Under the pieces are notes generated by a model. The model did no database searches and was not told the origin of the DNA. It was given only the letters and a program-made list of their open reading frames with translations. Source: Paroedura picta (lineage: Eukaryota; Chordata; Lepidosauria; Squamata; Gekkonidae). From it: DNA of 64,000 bases. How positions within the stretch are numbered: the stretch's first letter is position 1; each line of letters starts with the position of its first letter. A program made the translations under genes and the position numbers. Where the stretch lies: positions 9,097,501 to 9,161,500 of the forward strand of contig NC_135373.1 in the NCBI RefSeq assembly GCF_049243985.1, written 5' to 3'. Of the stretch, positions 24,240 to 35,450 are shown in pieces.

Positions 24240-24395
24240 TTAACCTGCAGGAGGGGCCTGGAGGCCTCCTGGCATCGGAATCAAACAAGGGAAGTTGGTC
24301 TCTACAGCACTGCCTGCCCAGGGGCTGTTCTTCCAGGGCTTTATCCTGAACCTCCAGGAACCTCCCCATCCAGAGTTGGCAAGCCTGTGCCTTTG
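24240..24395 (+). repeat. Family-6 MITE-like repeat, diverged
   Basis: The left end is TAACCTGCAGGAGGGGCCTG and the right end CCATCCAGAGTTGGCAAGCC. The interior is largely replaced or diverged. Confidence 0.5.
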
Positions 24396-24664
24396 CTTCC
24401 CATCCGGGAGAAACAGGGATTTCCTGGGCTTTTGTCAAGGAAGCTGAGGCACAACTCCAGGCAGAAAAGGGTGCACACTGAGATAGCATTCCCTGTTTCT
24501 TTTCCTCTGCTTTTCCAGTTTTGACCCAGAATATTAGGACTCAACATTCCATGCGATGCTTTGGCCTCCCCCAAATGCTTTGGACTTCCCCAGTCACCCC
24601 TGCAGGACTTATACCCTCCTTTTGTTCACTTCTGGGTGCCCTGAGCTGCAGTTTTCCCCCCTGA

Positions 24665-24908
24665 AAAACAGCTTGGTGTAGTGGTTAAGCTTAGCAGTTT
24701 CTAACCTGGACAACTGGGTTAGGTCCCCCCCTCCTCCTCCACATGCAGCCATCTGGGTGACTGTGGGCCAGTCCCAGTTCTCTCAGAGCTCTCTCAATCC
24801 CTCCGGCCTCGCAGGGTGGGGAGGAGGAAGGGAAGGTGATTGTAAGCCGTTTGAGATCCCCCCCGGGTGGTGAAAAGCAGTGTATAAAAAACCCAACTCT
24901 TCTTCTAA
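24665..24908 (+). mobile_element. tRNA-derived SINE S1
   Basis: The head is CAGCTTGGTGTAGTGGTTAAG, with AACTGGGTTAGGTCC at the B box. The body TGTAAGCCGTTTGAGATCC and tail CAACTCTTCTTC follow. The middle is shortened relative to other copies. Confidence 0.85.
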
Positions 24909-25041
24909 ACGTATTTGGAATTGGTGGCTTGGGGCTGGAGGGAAAACGGTCACTTCCCCTGGCCATCATGAACGGCTTTCCTTGGGGACCTCCCCTCCTC
25001 GCCACCCCTTTGGCTTCGTACAGGTTCAAATGAGCGTATAG

Positions 25042-25374
25042 CAGTGGTTCTCAACCTGGGGGGTCGAATGAGCCCTTCACAGGGGCCACAGCAGAGCACG
25101 CAGCTTGGTTGAGGGGGGCGCCATCCACACAACAGCCTTGCGGGGTAGGCCGAGATAGAGCGTTCGTCTGTCTGGAGCAGCGGAAAAGAGCGAGATCGGC
25201 ACGGTGGGACAAGAGGCAGAACTGAACCCCAGAAAAAAAACAATTTATATACAATCATGAACCATGGATCTTCACGCCATTGTTCAGTTTCGGTTTAATT
25301 TCTGTGAAAGAACCCTGGCATCATTTTATGGTTGGGGGTCACCACAACATGAGGAACTGGATTAAAGGGTTGCT
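25042..25374 (+). mobile_element. hAT-like MITE (family 2), right end lost
   Basis: The copy starts CAGTGGTTCTCAACCTGGGG and runs through AGATAGAGCGTTCGTCTGTC to GAACTGGATTAAAGGGTTG. The terminal AGAACCACTG is missing at the border of the GC-rich island. Confidence 0.8.
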
Positions 25375-25399
25375 GAGGAGATAACTGCAACCCGTGGTG

Positions 25400-25870
25400 C
25401 TGAAATGAACACCCCCTTCCCAGCGCTGCGGGACAACGTGGGCCGCGTGGCCTTTTTGCTGCACCGTGGGAGAGCTGCACCGGCTGAATGTCCACCCACA
25501 TCTACCCCCCCCCCCCCGCCTCCCGCCGCGTAAAACACACACAGTCCCAATTTCGGGGCTTCCTCAACTGCTTAACGGACAGAGGGGGTTGGCCGGAGCT
25601 GCGCACGCTTCGAAGGCGGACATTCAACCGGTGCTGCGTCCCCGCCCCCATTGACGGCAGGGCTAAGCGCGGCTCCCCGTCCGGGCCACGTGCTTGGCCG
25701 CCGTCGAGCCTCATTAGGCGCCTAATGGCTGCGCGTCCAGCTGCCGGGCCGCGAAGAAGCAGCCGCGGGAGCCGCGCACGGATTGGCCCGCCTGGAGCGC
25801 GGGTCTCTTTGGCCAATACCCGAGGGGGATGGGCGGGGACCCTTCAGTGGGGTTGGATTAGGCTGCGAAG
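25400..25870. promoter_or_regulatory. GC-rich, CpG-dense island; candidate promoter
   Basis: This stretch is dense in CpG (for example GCCGCGAAGAAGCAGCCGCG) and contains two inverted CCAAT-type motifs (GGATTGGCCCG and TTGGCCAATACC). A perfect 16-bp palindrome, cattaggcgcctaatg, lies at 25712-25727. No TATA box, splice donor or flanking gene was identified. An open frame spans it (25488-26231), but its composition is explained by GC content and it runs into a repeat. It may be the promoter of an unannotated or non-coding transcript, or simply a GC-rich repeat. Confidence 0.35.
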
Positions 25871-25888
25871 TTTCTCCAGGGGAACTGT

Positions 25889-26345
25889 GCCCACGGATGC
25901 CAACCCCCAGGTGGGACCTGGAGTGACAGCTCTTCTCCCGGATGGGACCTTTGGGGGGCGGCCTCTAGGGCTCTGTTCCCCTCTGAGGTCTCTGCCCTCT
26001 CCAAATCGTCAGGAGCTTCCCAGCCTGGCATCCCGACCCACCCCGCGCCGGTGGCCACAGGGGACCCGGCAAACCTTACTTGAGAATCAGCTGCAACCCA
26101 TGGAGATCTCCAGCCTCCACCTGGAGGTTGGCAAGTGCAGCTCTCACTCACTGTCCCGGGCGTTCGTTCAGGTCATGCTACGGTGGTTTGAGATAAGTGG
26201 GGGCGGCGTTTGGGGAGGGGTTAACGCCTAGAGTTGACTCTCCAAAACGGCCGTTTTCTTCAGGAGAGCGGTTCTTTGTCGTTTGGAGATCAATTGCAAT
26301 TCCGGGAGATCGCCAGACCCCACCTGGAGGCTGGCAACCATGAAT
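25889..26345. repeat. Family-6 MITE-like repeats, two diverged copies
   Basis: GATGCCAACCCCCAGGTGGG and CCACCTGGAGGTTGGCAAGT bound a first copy (about 25889-26137). A second, reverse fragment ends at CCCACCTGGAGGCTGGCAAC (about 26325-26340). Confidence 0.5.
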
Positions 26346-26433
26346 TAAGCCCTCCGTCACCCGCACTACCCTCTCCTCTGCCCCCCCCCCCACCGCAGTT
26401 GCCTGGCACTCCCACCTTCCAGATATGTTACAC

Positions 26434-26537
26434 CAGAGGTGACCAAACTGTTATGGCTCCAGATACTTATGGATTGCAATTACCGTGAGCCCCTGACATC
26501 CATGGGCATCTATAGAGCCACAGTCTGGCCACCCCTG
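26434..26537. mobile_element. Family-1 MITE, old copy
   Basis: CAGAGGTGACCAAACTG at the left and CCACAGTCTGGCCACCCCTG at the right match the arms of the palindromic MITE, with heavy divergence. Confidence 0.6.
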
Positions 26538-28978
26538 TGCTCGAGGGCATTATTCTGAACATGGGGTTTGGACTGCGGACCCCCTTATCTGGTTCCCCCA
26601 CCCATTCTGCTTTCTCTAGCAGCCCCCTGCACACTGAGGTCCGCATCTCCCATATTGTGATTTCATAGCTTCACACTGCGTCTTTTAAAAACGGAGCCTC
26701 TCTATCCGGAAGCAGTCTACCTCTGAAGATCGGCTTCTGGATGCATCATATATGCGATGTTTCTTCTTAGTTCTGCGCTCTTCAAAATGGAACCTCCCTA
26801 TTCATCAGCACTCTAGCCCTGATCACTGACTCCCAGAGTCATTGGAAAAGCGACTGCTTAGTTTTGCACCATTTAAAAAGTGGTGCCTCCAAATTCAGAA
26901 GCAGCCTATCTCTGATCTCTGGCCCCCAGGCCCGCTGGAGAGGCACTTTTCCAAACAGAGCCTCTCTGTCCAGCAGCAATCTACCTCTGATTTGCCAGGG
27001 GCTGGCCACAGGTAACCCTCACTCCAAGGCTCTAAGTAGGAGCTGGCCGGAGTCATGCCTTGAGCCTTGACTGACCATGGGTGGGGGGGCAGAGCGCTAA
27101 ATCAAACCCACTTTGGTCATACCTCGCCCTGCGATTCTTCCCACTCTGCTTTTGCCCTCTCAGCCTGCCCTTCCTCTCCCCCCCCCCCTCTACAGTGCAG
27201 CCACAGGATCAACAGTTGTCTGCCGTCTCTTGGAACGGGATTCTTGTTGACGCACAAATGGGTTTTTATTGTCGCTTGGAGCCCTGAAGTATTTGGCGAA
27301 ATGTGTTTTAAATAAAGAGCCCCGCAGTGGCCTATAGGGATGAGAAGCGGGGGGGGGGTGGTGGTGAGGGGGGGCAGCTGGTCTCCGGCGAGAAGGGAAG
27401 CGCACATGAATGCCCAATAATGCATCAAATCTCCTTGCTTGAGCACAGAGGGACCCATGCCTGATCTTCAAACAGGCGAGATGCACGAGCCTGGCACCAC
27501 CCCCGGCGAAATCCCACAGGGACGTTTCCCAAAAAGTTGCCCATCTTCTGAATTGCCCCTTTAGAAAGGCAATTATTATTCCTGAGGATGGTCATTCTGA
27601 AACCTGCTAGCAATGACAAATTGTCTTCCCCCAAAGCCTCCTTGAAGGAGACCAGCAATTTCTTCTCAAGCGGTCTGGGTATGGGGGGGGGGGGGGGGAT
27701 GGAGAAGCGGCCCGGAACAGAATCGTGTCCTACCTTGCCGCTGGGGCTGCCGGTGGGCTGCCACCCGCCTCTCCCGCTGGTTAAAGGGCCGACGCCTTCC
27801 CTCTGCCCATCTGCCGGGTGAGCCTCAGGTTGGTTCCCCCGGCAGGCAGAAGATGCTCTTCAAAGGAAGCCCTGGGCGGGAGGACAGGTAGGGATGTGCC
27901 ACTCCTCCTCGGGCGAGGCCAGGGGCTGGCTGTGAGCGAGGCGGATTAGCTGTTCCTTGCCAGGTGCTTCTCTGGGTTCCACCGCCTGCGGGAGCCGGGA
28001 GAGCTTGTGCTGAGGGGAGTGAGCCGAGCTGAATGCGGAGAAAACTCCGCTGCCCAATCGCATCCCTGCGAGATCCAGAGGGGTGTCTCCCTCACGCTTA
28101 ATGGATGCCACAAACAGCCTCACTCCCCTCCAGCCCTTTCCTTTTCTCTGGCTGGCTGTAGAGTCCTGCCTAGGGTGGTGTGGAGGAGCTCAGAGGTGGA
28201 GGAGCTCGAGTTCGAGGGTCGCCTTTGCCCCAAGCTCTTCTGATGTTTTGAGTGTCTGAAAACTGAAAAAGCCCAAAGATTAGTTGCCTTGGCCTCAAAG
28301 GGCTGTCATATGGCTGCTCACCAGGCTGGCCCGCCTGGCAGGTTTGTTGTGGGGAACATGGCAATTTTTGTGATGCGCTTGGACCGGAGCAGGGCGAAAG
28401 CTCTTTCTGGTGGCTTCCTGAGGATCTCTTTCACACACGTGAACCCCAGACAAGACAAGAGGCATGCTGCTTTTCAAGAGAGGCATGAAACCAGACTCCA
28501 GTCATTCCTTTGAGATCGACGGGGTTGATTCCAGCCCAAAGGTCCACGAAGCAGGACGCCCTCCGTTCAGCCGCAGCTGGGATTATTTTCTCTAGATGGG
28601 CATCCTCAGCTGCGCGCCCACTTCAGAGCAGCACAGAACTCTTTGTGGGTCTCTGCAAGGTGAGTGCCGGGTCGCCTCCCTCTCTCCCTCTGCAGGGAGT
28701 GAAAAGCTGCAACTTTTCCAGGCTTGGGGTGGAACGGTGATGGGGACAGCTTCCCTACCCCAGTTTGTCTGTTGAGTAGCTGTTGTGAGTCCAAAGGCTC
28801 AGGGCAGGAAATCCAACGTGACAACCGTCTCTAGCCACAAGTGCATTTCCCCAAGCTGCTTCCTGCTGCTTCTGCTGATCTGTATTCATTGGCATAGTTA
28901 GCCGGTCCTCCCTTCGGGTTGTGGACAGACGCATTTGTCCCAAAGAGCTGCATCACCACAGCATGCCCTGAGTAGCGC
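26538..28978. other. No gene; longest stretch poor in recognised repeats
   Basis: This is about 2.4 kb with no gene and few recognised repeats. An AATAAA lies near 27310, but no exon leads to it that I can support. Homopolymer C and G runs break up the sequence. Parts of 27200-28250 look compositionally unlike transposon debris and could be conserved non-coding DNA. Confidence 0.35.
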
Positions 28979-28979
28979 T

Positions 28980-29188
28980 TAGGGCTGCCGAGCTCCAGGT
29001 GGGGCCTGGAGATCTCCAGGAATTGCAGTCAATCTCCAGACAACAGAGGGTGGAAGGTGGAATCTATGGAGGGTGGAATCTATGGATTTATAGCTAAACG
29101 AGGTCCTTGCACATCCCCAAGCCCTGCCCTCCCCAGGCTCCACCCTCCCTCCCTCCCTCCCTCCCTGGAGTTGGCAACTCTGTGTAGA
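28980..29188 (+). repeat. Family-6 MITE-like repeat
   Basis: The left end is GGGCTGCCGAGCTCCAGGTG with GGAGATCTCCAGGAATTGC. The right end is CCCTGGAGTTGGCAACTC, after a (CCCT)n run. This is the most complete copy of the family here. Confidence 0.65.
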
Positions 29189-29454
29189 CGTGTGAAGTGC
29201 TGTCAAGTTTCTTCTGCCTTCAGGGGATCCTACGAATTAAAGTCTGCCCAAGGATCCTGTCATGGTCAGGCTTGCTCTGGTCTTGGGGACTTCCTGTATT
29301 GAGCCATCTCATCCTGTGTCAAGTCCCTCTTTTCCTGCTGCCTGCAACGTTTCCTAGCAGGATTGCCTTTCCCAGCGAGCCTGGTCTTCTCATCATGGGA
29401 CCAAGGCACGATCAATTCCATTCAGTTCTTTTAAACCAGGGGAGAGTTCAGACG

Positions 29455-29550
29455 TGAGTGGATCCTGCATAGTGCAGGCTGGGGGTTGGACTAGATGACC
29501 CATGAGGTCCCTTCCAACTCTATTATTCTATGATTCTATAGATCTAGAAT
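29455..29550 (+). mobile_element. CR1 3' tail
   Basis: GGGTTGGACTAGATGACCC, CCTTCCAACTCTATTATTC and TATGATTCTAT form the CR1 3' end only. Confidence 0.75.
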
Positions 29551-29680
29551 CCCTTATTGGTCTTCTTGGCAGTTCACAGTGTGACTCTCCTCCAGCACCA
29601 CATTTCAAAGGAATTAGCTTTCTTCTTGTCAGCTTTCTTCATTGACCCACCACAGGTCTACGGAGAGTGGTGGGATGTAA

Positions 29681-29757
29681 ATCGAATGAATGAATGAATG
29701 AATGGTATGAATGAATGAATGAATGAATGAATGAATGAATGAATGAATGAATGAATG
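29681..29757. repeat. (AATG)n microsatellite
   Basis: About 18 AATG units with one interruption near 29704. It follows a short segment resembling the 3' end of a LINE (GGTCTACGGAGAGTGGTGGG). Confidence 0.95.
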
Positions 29758-29836
29758 GCGAGTAATTAAATGTGCATTTTTATTTTTGCCGCCCCTTCCC
29801 CAAAGACTGAGTATGGGTAACAGCAATTGTATGATC

Positions 29837-30183
29837 CAGGCTTTGTCAACCAGGGTTTCATGAAACCCGGGGGTTTCTTGACAGTCCTGAAAGGGTTTCC
29901 TGAATGGTTGGGAATTAATTAATTTTTAATATATATTTTTTAATTTGTTAAACATTTGTCAGGTGAATTGAGCATACATGGCCATGTCGATCTGCCCTCC
30001 CCTCCCCTCCCCAAATGGCCAATGATGGGCCTGGAGGGGGTGGGAAGGGGAGGGGCCCTGGGTGGGCGTGTCCACAGCTCTGCTTCCCTACTATATTCTG
30101 CATGATCACACCACTTCTGGGGTTTCTCAAAGCCTGAAGAAAGTTTCAGGGTTTCTCAATGGCAAAAAGGGTGAGAAAGGCTG
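29837..30183 (+). mobile_element. hAT-like MITE (family 4)
   Basis: The ends are CAGGCTTTGTCAACC and GTGAGAAAGGCTG. The 8-bp flanks gtatgatc and gtataaac agree at 6 of 8 positions. The interior matches the 22.95-kb copy. Confidence 0.8.
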
Positions 30184-30492
30184 GTATAAACAATACGAAT
30201 TATACAATAACAATCATGTAAACAATCATTAATATTTAAATCCTAAAATATAATTTATATTTCAGTTGAAAATCAAACCATTCCAGAAACCGCCACCCCC
30301 TCTCTAGTGAGCGTGATCGATAGGTGGGCAATTTGACCGAGGTTTTGCACAGGGAGGCCAGAATTTCAATATTATTTCAGGTCTCAATCTAGGCTTGACA
30401 GAACAGATCTGTTTTTGCAGGCTCTGTGGAACTGTCCCAGGTCCTGCAGGGCCCTGATTTCAATCTTTCCCCTGCCATTGCTTCCTCTATGC

Positions 30493-30618
30493 CAGGGGTA
30501 GTCAAACTGCGGCCCTCCAGATGCCCATGGACTACAATTCCCACGAGTCCCTGCCAGCATTCGCTCGTGGGAATTGTAGTCCATGGACATCTGGAGGACC
30601 GCAGTTTGACTACCCCTG
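30493..30618. mobile_element. Family-1 palindromic MITE, intact
   Basis: This 126-bp palindrome has a perfect 8-bp duplication, ctctatgc, at 30485-30492 and 30619-30626. The loop is shorter than in the 12.2-kb copy. Confidence 0.92.
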
Positions 30619-30934
30619 CTCTATGCCATACATCCCCAGTGAGGGCATCCCTTGCCTTGATTCTCTCCCCCGGATCTGTGGGTTGCCCAACAGCATGATT
30701 CAATCCTGCCCTTACCTGCCTTGACCATCCTTTGAGGCTGGATATACTTGAGCGGAATTTCTGCATGGATAAATGTGTCCTTCCAGTCACCCTGAGCATG
30801 TGTTGAATGTAACATGAGAATGACTTAACATACATGCAAAGAACAGTCCAGTGCTCACTGCATGTGGCTTTTCTGAGCATTCCTTGTAAGTTGTGACAGC
30901 CCAGGCTCATGAGAGATCGGTGGTGGTGGAGAGT

Positions 30935-31297
30935 CCCGTAAGGCTAAAGGTGACTTATGGTGACCGGGTAGGGTTTTCAAGGTGAGAGATGTTCCAATGT
31001 GGTTTGCTATTGAGAGTCCTTCTTTGGTGGTCTCCCATCCAAGTACTAACCAGGGTCAACCCTTCTGAACCTATGAGATCGGACAAGATCAGCCTGGCCT
31101 ATCCAAGCTAAGGCATTGGGAAACTGGAGGCGGAAAGTACCTTCAAGTGATAGCTGACTTAAGGTGACCCAAAGTCTGGATTTGCCATTTTCTGACTCGG
31201 CGTAGCAACCCTGGAGGTCCCCCATCAAAGTGCTAAGCAGTGCTGACCCTGCTTAGCTTCTAAGACCTGCTGAGATCAGGCTACCCTGAGCCATCTA
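30935..31297 (-). mobile_element. Two 5S rRNA-derived SINEs
   Basis: On the reverse strand, two copies of the 5S-like blocks occur: complements of TCTCCCATCCAAGTACTAACC near 31032 and of CTGACCCTGCTTAGCTTCT near 31241. Each has the tail related to GACTTAAGGTGACCC. They lie head to tail. Confidence 0.75.
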
Positions 31298-31914
31298 GGG
31301 CTGATTCTGGACTTTGCTTATTCCATTGTGGATCCTGCTCAATTCAGATCGATTTGAACTCGGGTCTTCCTCTATGCCCCCCTCCCAATGGAAACAGAAA
31401 GTGTTCTGCATGTGATTGGGGAAGCTCAGAAAGGGGAGGGGAGCCAAGCACAGCAGGAGCCTCCTTCTTTTATTGAAGGGGGGGGGTGTGGATTGGAGAC
31501 AGCAGAGGAGGGGGAATAAATCCAAGAGGAAAATATCTTCCGAGATAAGTTAGGGCTTCTTGAGCCTCTGCTGAGAGAAGTTAGGGCTTCCTCTTTAAGG
31601 GAAGCCTTGCAACCCGGGAACGAGGAAGCCTTTGAACCGATGCCCTGGCTAGGAGCTTTTCTGCAGCCTTGGAGGCTTGAGGCAGCAAGTTAGTACGGGA
31701 CAAGCAGAGAGCTGCATGTTTATTCATGCCAATTTTTCAAATATCATGGGTTATATCCACTCCATGATATCATGGGGGAAAGGTAGGGTCACTCCTGCTT
31801 GTTGCAGAGGGAAAATTTAAATCACCCCAAATCAAAATGGAAATCGCATTCAGTGTAGACGGCAGGGACTGAATCAACCTGGGATTGGAGTAAAAGCTCT
31901 GTACACATTCAGCC
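31298..31914 (-). mobile_element. Non-autonomous DNA element (family 7), both ends present
   Basis: The terminal inverted repeats are GGGCTGATTCTGG at the left and GTACACATTCAGCCC at the right. The interior matches 32579-33060 and 42805-43411, inverted (for example AAATCAAAATGGAAATCGC). I see no convincing target duplication or coding capacity. The superfamily is not assigned. Confidence 0.7.
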
Positions 31915-32578
31915 CAGGTCAGACCATGGGAGATTAAGCTCTTGCACCTTGACACCTGTGAGGATTCCCCCTCGACAAGGAACCAGCGCATAGCACAAGA
32001 AACTGTGGTGAAACTTGTATTCCCCCATTCCCGGGACTATTTTTAAGGGAAAAATGAAACCTGAAGCATAAATACTTTTCACCTGCCTCTTTACAAATAG
32101 CCCAGGCACTCAGTTCAGCACCCTTGGAAACATGTCCTGCTTTTCAAAGGCAAATGGTTTATAATGCCTGTGCTCTTAAGTGCTCAGAGCTCTTCCTTGA
32201 AATGATTGTCTCCATAAACCCCTGTAACTCTGCTCTGAGAAGGGCCTGCCAGGTAGCTGCTTCGACAGGCAATTTAGGCGCCATTACAAGCAAGCAAATT
32301 GCAAGATACTTTCACTCATTAGCACGTTTGTGGCACCGGGAGCACATGCGTGCCGCTTCTGTGTGTGCTGTTTAAAACACCAAAATGTCCCTGCTCAGCT
32401 GTGTAAAAGCAGCCAGGCATCGTGGGAGAAAAGCTGAGGCAGGAGAGAGTTGCATTTTGCCTCAGCCCACCTGGAGTTGCTCACGAACTGACCAGGGAAC
32501 GGCCAGGCTTATTTTGCTCCTCTTGGATTTCAAACTTCCAAGCATCCCTCTGCTGTTGGCTCACTGATTTCTGTCCCT
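31915..32578. other. Spacer between two inverted family-7 copies
   Basis: No gene is seen. The sequence is not repeated elsewhere in the window. About 32100-32370 looks unique and could be conserved. Confidence 0.35.
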
Positions 32579-33060
32579 GGCTGAATCTGCACGGAGCTTT
32601 TATTCCAACCCCAGGTCGATTCAATCCCTGCCATCTACACTGAATGCGATTTCCATTTTGATTTGGGGTGATTTAAATTTTCCCTCTGCAACAAGCATGA
32701 TTGATCCGGAGTGACCCTATGTTTTCCCCGCAATATCCTGGAGTGGATATAACCCTCGATATTTTAAAAACCAGCATGAGTAAGTGTGCAGCTGCCTGCT
32801 TTCCCTGAAATAACTTGCTGCCGAGCCTCCAATGTTATAAAAAAGCCCTGATTGGCCAGGGCGTCAGTTCAAAGGCTTCCTTGTTCCCAGGTTGCAAGGC
32901 TTCCCTTAAAGAGGAAGCCCTAACTTCTCTCGGCAGAGATTTTCCTCTTGATTTATTTCCCCTCCTCTGTTGTCTCCAATCCTCTTCCCCCCCCCCCCAT
33001 TCAAGAAAAGAAAGAAAGTGGTTCCTGCTGTGCTTGGCTCTGCCCCCCCTCCCCCTCAGC
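32579..33060 (+). mobile_element. Non-autonomous DNA element (family 7), 3' end missing
   Basis: The copy begins GGCTGAATCTGCACGGAGC and runs through ATTTCCATTTTGATTTGGGG and TTCAAAGGCTTCCTTGTTCC to GCTGTGCTTGGCTCTG. The closing CAGAATCAGCCC end is lost. It is opposite in orientation to the 31.3-kb copy. Confidence 0.7.
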
Positions 33061-33480
33061 CTAATGTAATGTGATGAATACTAGAATGTCATGTAATTTG
33101 GAATGGTAGATCAGAATATATTTCTCTCTGGTCTGGGGACAGGAGGGAGAACTCTACGCAGCCAGTTGCCCCGCCTCAGAGAAAGGGATGCTTTTATGTT
33201 ACCTCCATGTTGCAGAGAAGACGGATAGATTTAATCATTCTCAGCATTCAATTCAGCCCATCTGTCTCCAGTTTTGACATCATTCCCTTCACTGTATTTT
33301 CCCTCGGAATTAAACCCTCACAAATGGTGACCATATTTTTCCATTTGATCCTTGCGCCTGTTAAGCACCTTTTACTTTATCCTTGTGCTGCTTTGCTGCT
33401 CACCCACTCCCTGAAGTCAGTCAGTCAGATTATTGTTACGGTTCTCGACCAGGACACACAGCATGCCACAATGTAAAGCA
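33061..33480. other. No gene recognised
   Basis: Unique-looking AT-rich sequence; no gene or repeat recognised. Confidence 0.35.
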
Positions 33481-33481
33481 T

Positions 33482-33485
33482 ACTT

Positions 33486-33528
<43 letters not shown>

Positions 33529-33533
33529 TCTGT

Positions 33534-33570
<37 letters not shown>

Positions 33571-33625
33571 TTACCTACATTAGGTAAGCATTTTGCTATA
33601 TTTATAGCGCGTAGAAAAGCCCTCT
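33482..33625. repeat. (TTTA)n microsatellite plus a family-8 element end
   Basis: About 21 TTTA units (33482-33570) are followed by TTAGGTAAGCATTTTGCTAT. That sequence is the right-end region of the family-8 DNA element (compare 36644-36683). Confidence 0.85.
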
Positions 33626-33699
33626 TTTCTCTCTACGGTTTGAGTTGCCTCTAGTGGCAAAGCAGAGCATATCTCTTGCCCTCACATGGGCCCACAGTG

Positions 33700-33778
33700 G
33701 GTGATAGAATCATAGAGTCATAGAGTTGGAAGGGGCCATACAGGCCATCTAGTCCAACCCCCTGCTCTACGCAATATT
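33700..33778 (-). mobile_element. CR1 3' tail
   Basis: The complement of the CR1 end: AGAGTTGGAAGGGGCCATAC and CATCTAGTCCAACCCCCTG. Confidence 0.8.
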
Positions 33779-34104
33779 TTATTTATTCATGGAAAAAACA
33801 CAACGTATTTCAGAACTGCTATTACAAAAAGAACTCAGCTGCCACTCTGCAACACATAAACAAGAAAAACACATATCTAATTCCGACAATCATAACATCA
33901 CCTGCCACATGCCACATCCTTTCCGATTACACACGCCGTCTATAAATGTGTGGTTTCTTTCCGAGTTATCTTTACTGATCAATAGCATCTAAGATTGGAC
34001 TCCGTTTTCTTCTAAGGGCTGATATTGATCTGCTGTGCATCAGAGATCTGTGTTTTCCTATCGTTGTGTATTCCTTTTCCTGTCTTGACGCATCTAAGAT
34101 CCTG

Positions 34105-34215
34105 GCCGCATTACCTTAGACCAGGCAACAGCAAAACACCACTGAACGTCTCTTGGCTTTGAAAACCCCGCAGGGTCTCCTTAAGTCGGCTGTGAGTTGA
34201 CAGCTCTTTACACAC
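34105..34215 (+). mobile_element. SINE 3' tail (5S/Sauria type)
   Basis: GGCAACAGCAAAACACCACT, CTTGGCTTTGAAAACCCCG and AAGTCGGCTGTGAGTTGACA, then a short CA run, match the shared BovB-like tail of squamate SINEs. Confidence 0.65.
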
Positions 34216-34337
34216 ACACTCACATGTCTGTATTTGGATCTTTTAACCATCTGGTTCTGCCTGATGTGAAAGAAGATGCCAAGGATGTTAGGTAGAAGAC
34301 TGGTGACTCACAGAAACTCTTCCTGCTGGCAGCTCCT

Positions 34338-34610
34338 ATAGAAACATAGAATTATTGAGCTGGAAGGGGCCTTTGGGTCCATCTGGTCCCACCCCCTGCT
34401 CACTGCAGGATCAGCCTAAAGCGTCCAGGATAAGTAGCTGTCCAGCTGCTGCTTAAAGACCACCAGTGAGAGGGAGCTCCCCACATCCTTAGGCAGCCCC
34501 ATTCCATTGCTGAACTACTCCGACTGTGAACATTTCCCCCATGGTATCTAGCTGGTACCGTTCTGCATGTTGCCTAAAGCCATGACTATGGGCCCTCTGC
34601 CTTGCAGGGT
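34338..34610 (-). mobile_element. CR1 3' end
   Basis: The complement of the CR1 C-terminus and 3' UTR: ATTGAGCTGGAAGGGGCC, GGTCCCACCCCCTGCTCAC and CTTAGGCAGCCCCATTCCAT. Confidence 0.8.
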
Positions 34611-34699
34611 ATTTTCTAATAACTTTGATGTTGAGCCACTTCCTGGCTGGTCCAGAGTTCAAGGGCAGTGCTTACATGGCTGAGGAAGGGTCTTGTGTT

Positions 34700-35450
34700 G
34701 CCTTTGGTGTAGTGGTTAGGAGTGGTTAGGATTTGGTGAGCTGGGTTTGATTCCACATTCCCTGACATGAAACCAGCTGGGTGAACTTGGGCTTGCCACA
34801 GCACTGATAAAGCTGTTCTGACCGAGCAGGAATATCAGGGCTCTCTCAGCCTCACCTCCCTCACAGGGTGTCTGTTGTGGGGAGAGGAAAGGGAAGGCGA
34901 CTGTAAGCCGCTTTGAGACTCCTTCTGGTAGAGAAAAGTAGCATATAAGAACCAACTCTTCTTCTTCAGTAATATCAGGGCTCTCTCAGCCTCACCCACC
35001 TCACAGGGTGTCTGTTGTGGGGAGAGGAAAGGGAAGGTGACTGTAAGCCGCTTTGAGACTCCTTCTGGTAGAGAAAAGTAGCATATAAGAACCAACTCTT
35101 CTTCTTCAGTAATATCAGGGCTTTCTCAGCCTCACCCACCTCACAGGGTGTCTGTTGTGGGGAGAGGAAAGGGAAGGCGACTGTAAGCCGCTTTGAGACT
35201 CCTTCTGGTAGAGAAAAGTAGCATATAAGAACCAACTCTTCTTCTTCAGTAATATCAGGGCTCTCTCAGCCTCACCCACCTCACAGGGTGTCTGTTGTGG
35301 GGAGAGGAAAGGGAAGGTGACTGTAAGCCGGTTTGAGTCTCCTTCAGATAGAGAAAAGCGGCTTAGAAGAACCAACTCTTCTTCTTCTTCTTCTTCTTCT
35401 TCTTCTTCTTCTTCTTCTTCTTCTTCTTCTTCTTCTTCTTCTAATACTCC
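34700..35450 (+). mobile_element. Tandem-bodied S1 SINE with long (TTC)n tail
   Basis: The head starts near 34700 (TTTGGTGTAGTGGTTAGGAG). The 3' body (AATATCAGGGCTCTCTCAGC to AACCAACTCTTCTTCTTCAG) is then repeated four times with an exact 140-bp period, units starting near 34829, 34969, 35109 and 35249. The array ends in about 20 TTC units (35383-35442). Confidence 0.93.

Noticed and set aside
25488-26231. A 247-codon open frame over the GC-rich island
   Set aside because: Its length is explained by GC content, it runs into family-6 repeat sequence, and it shows no domain or splice support.
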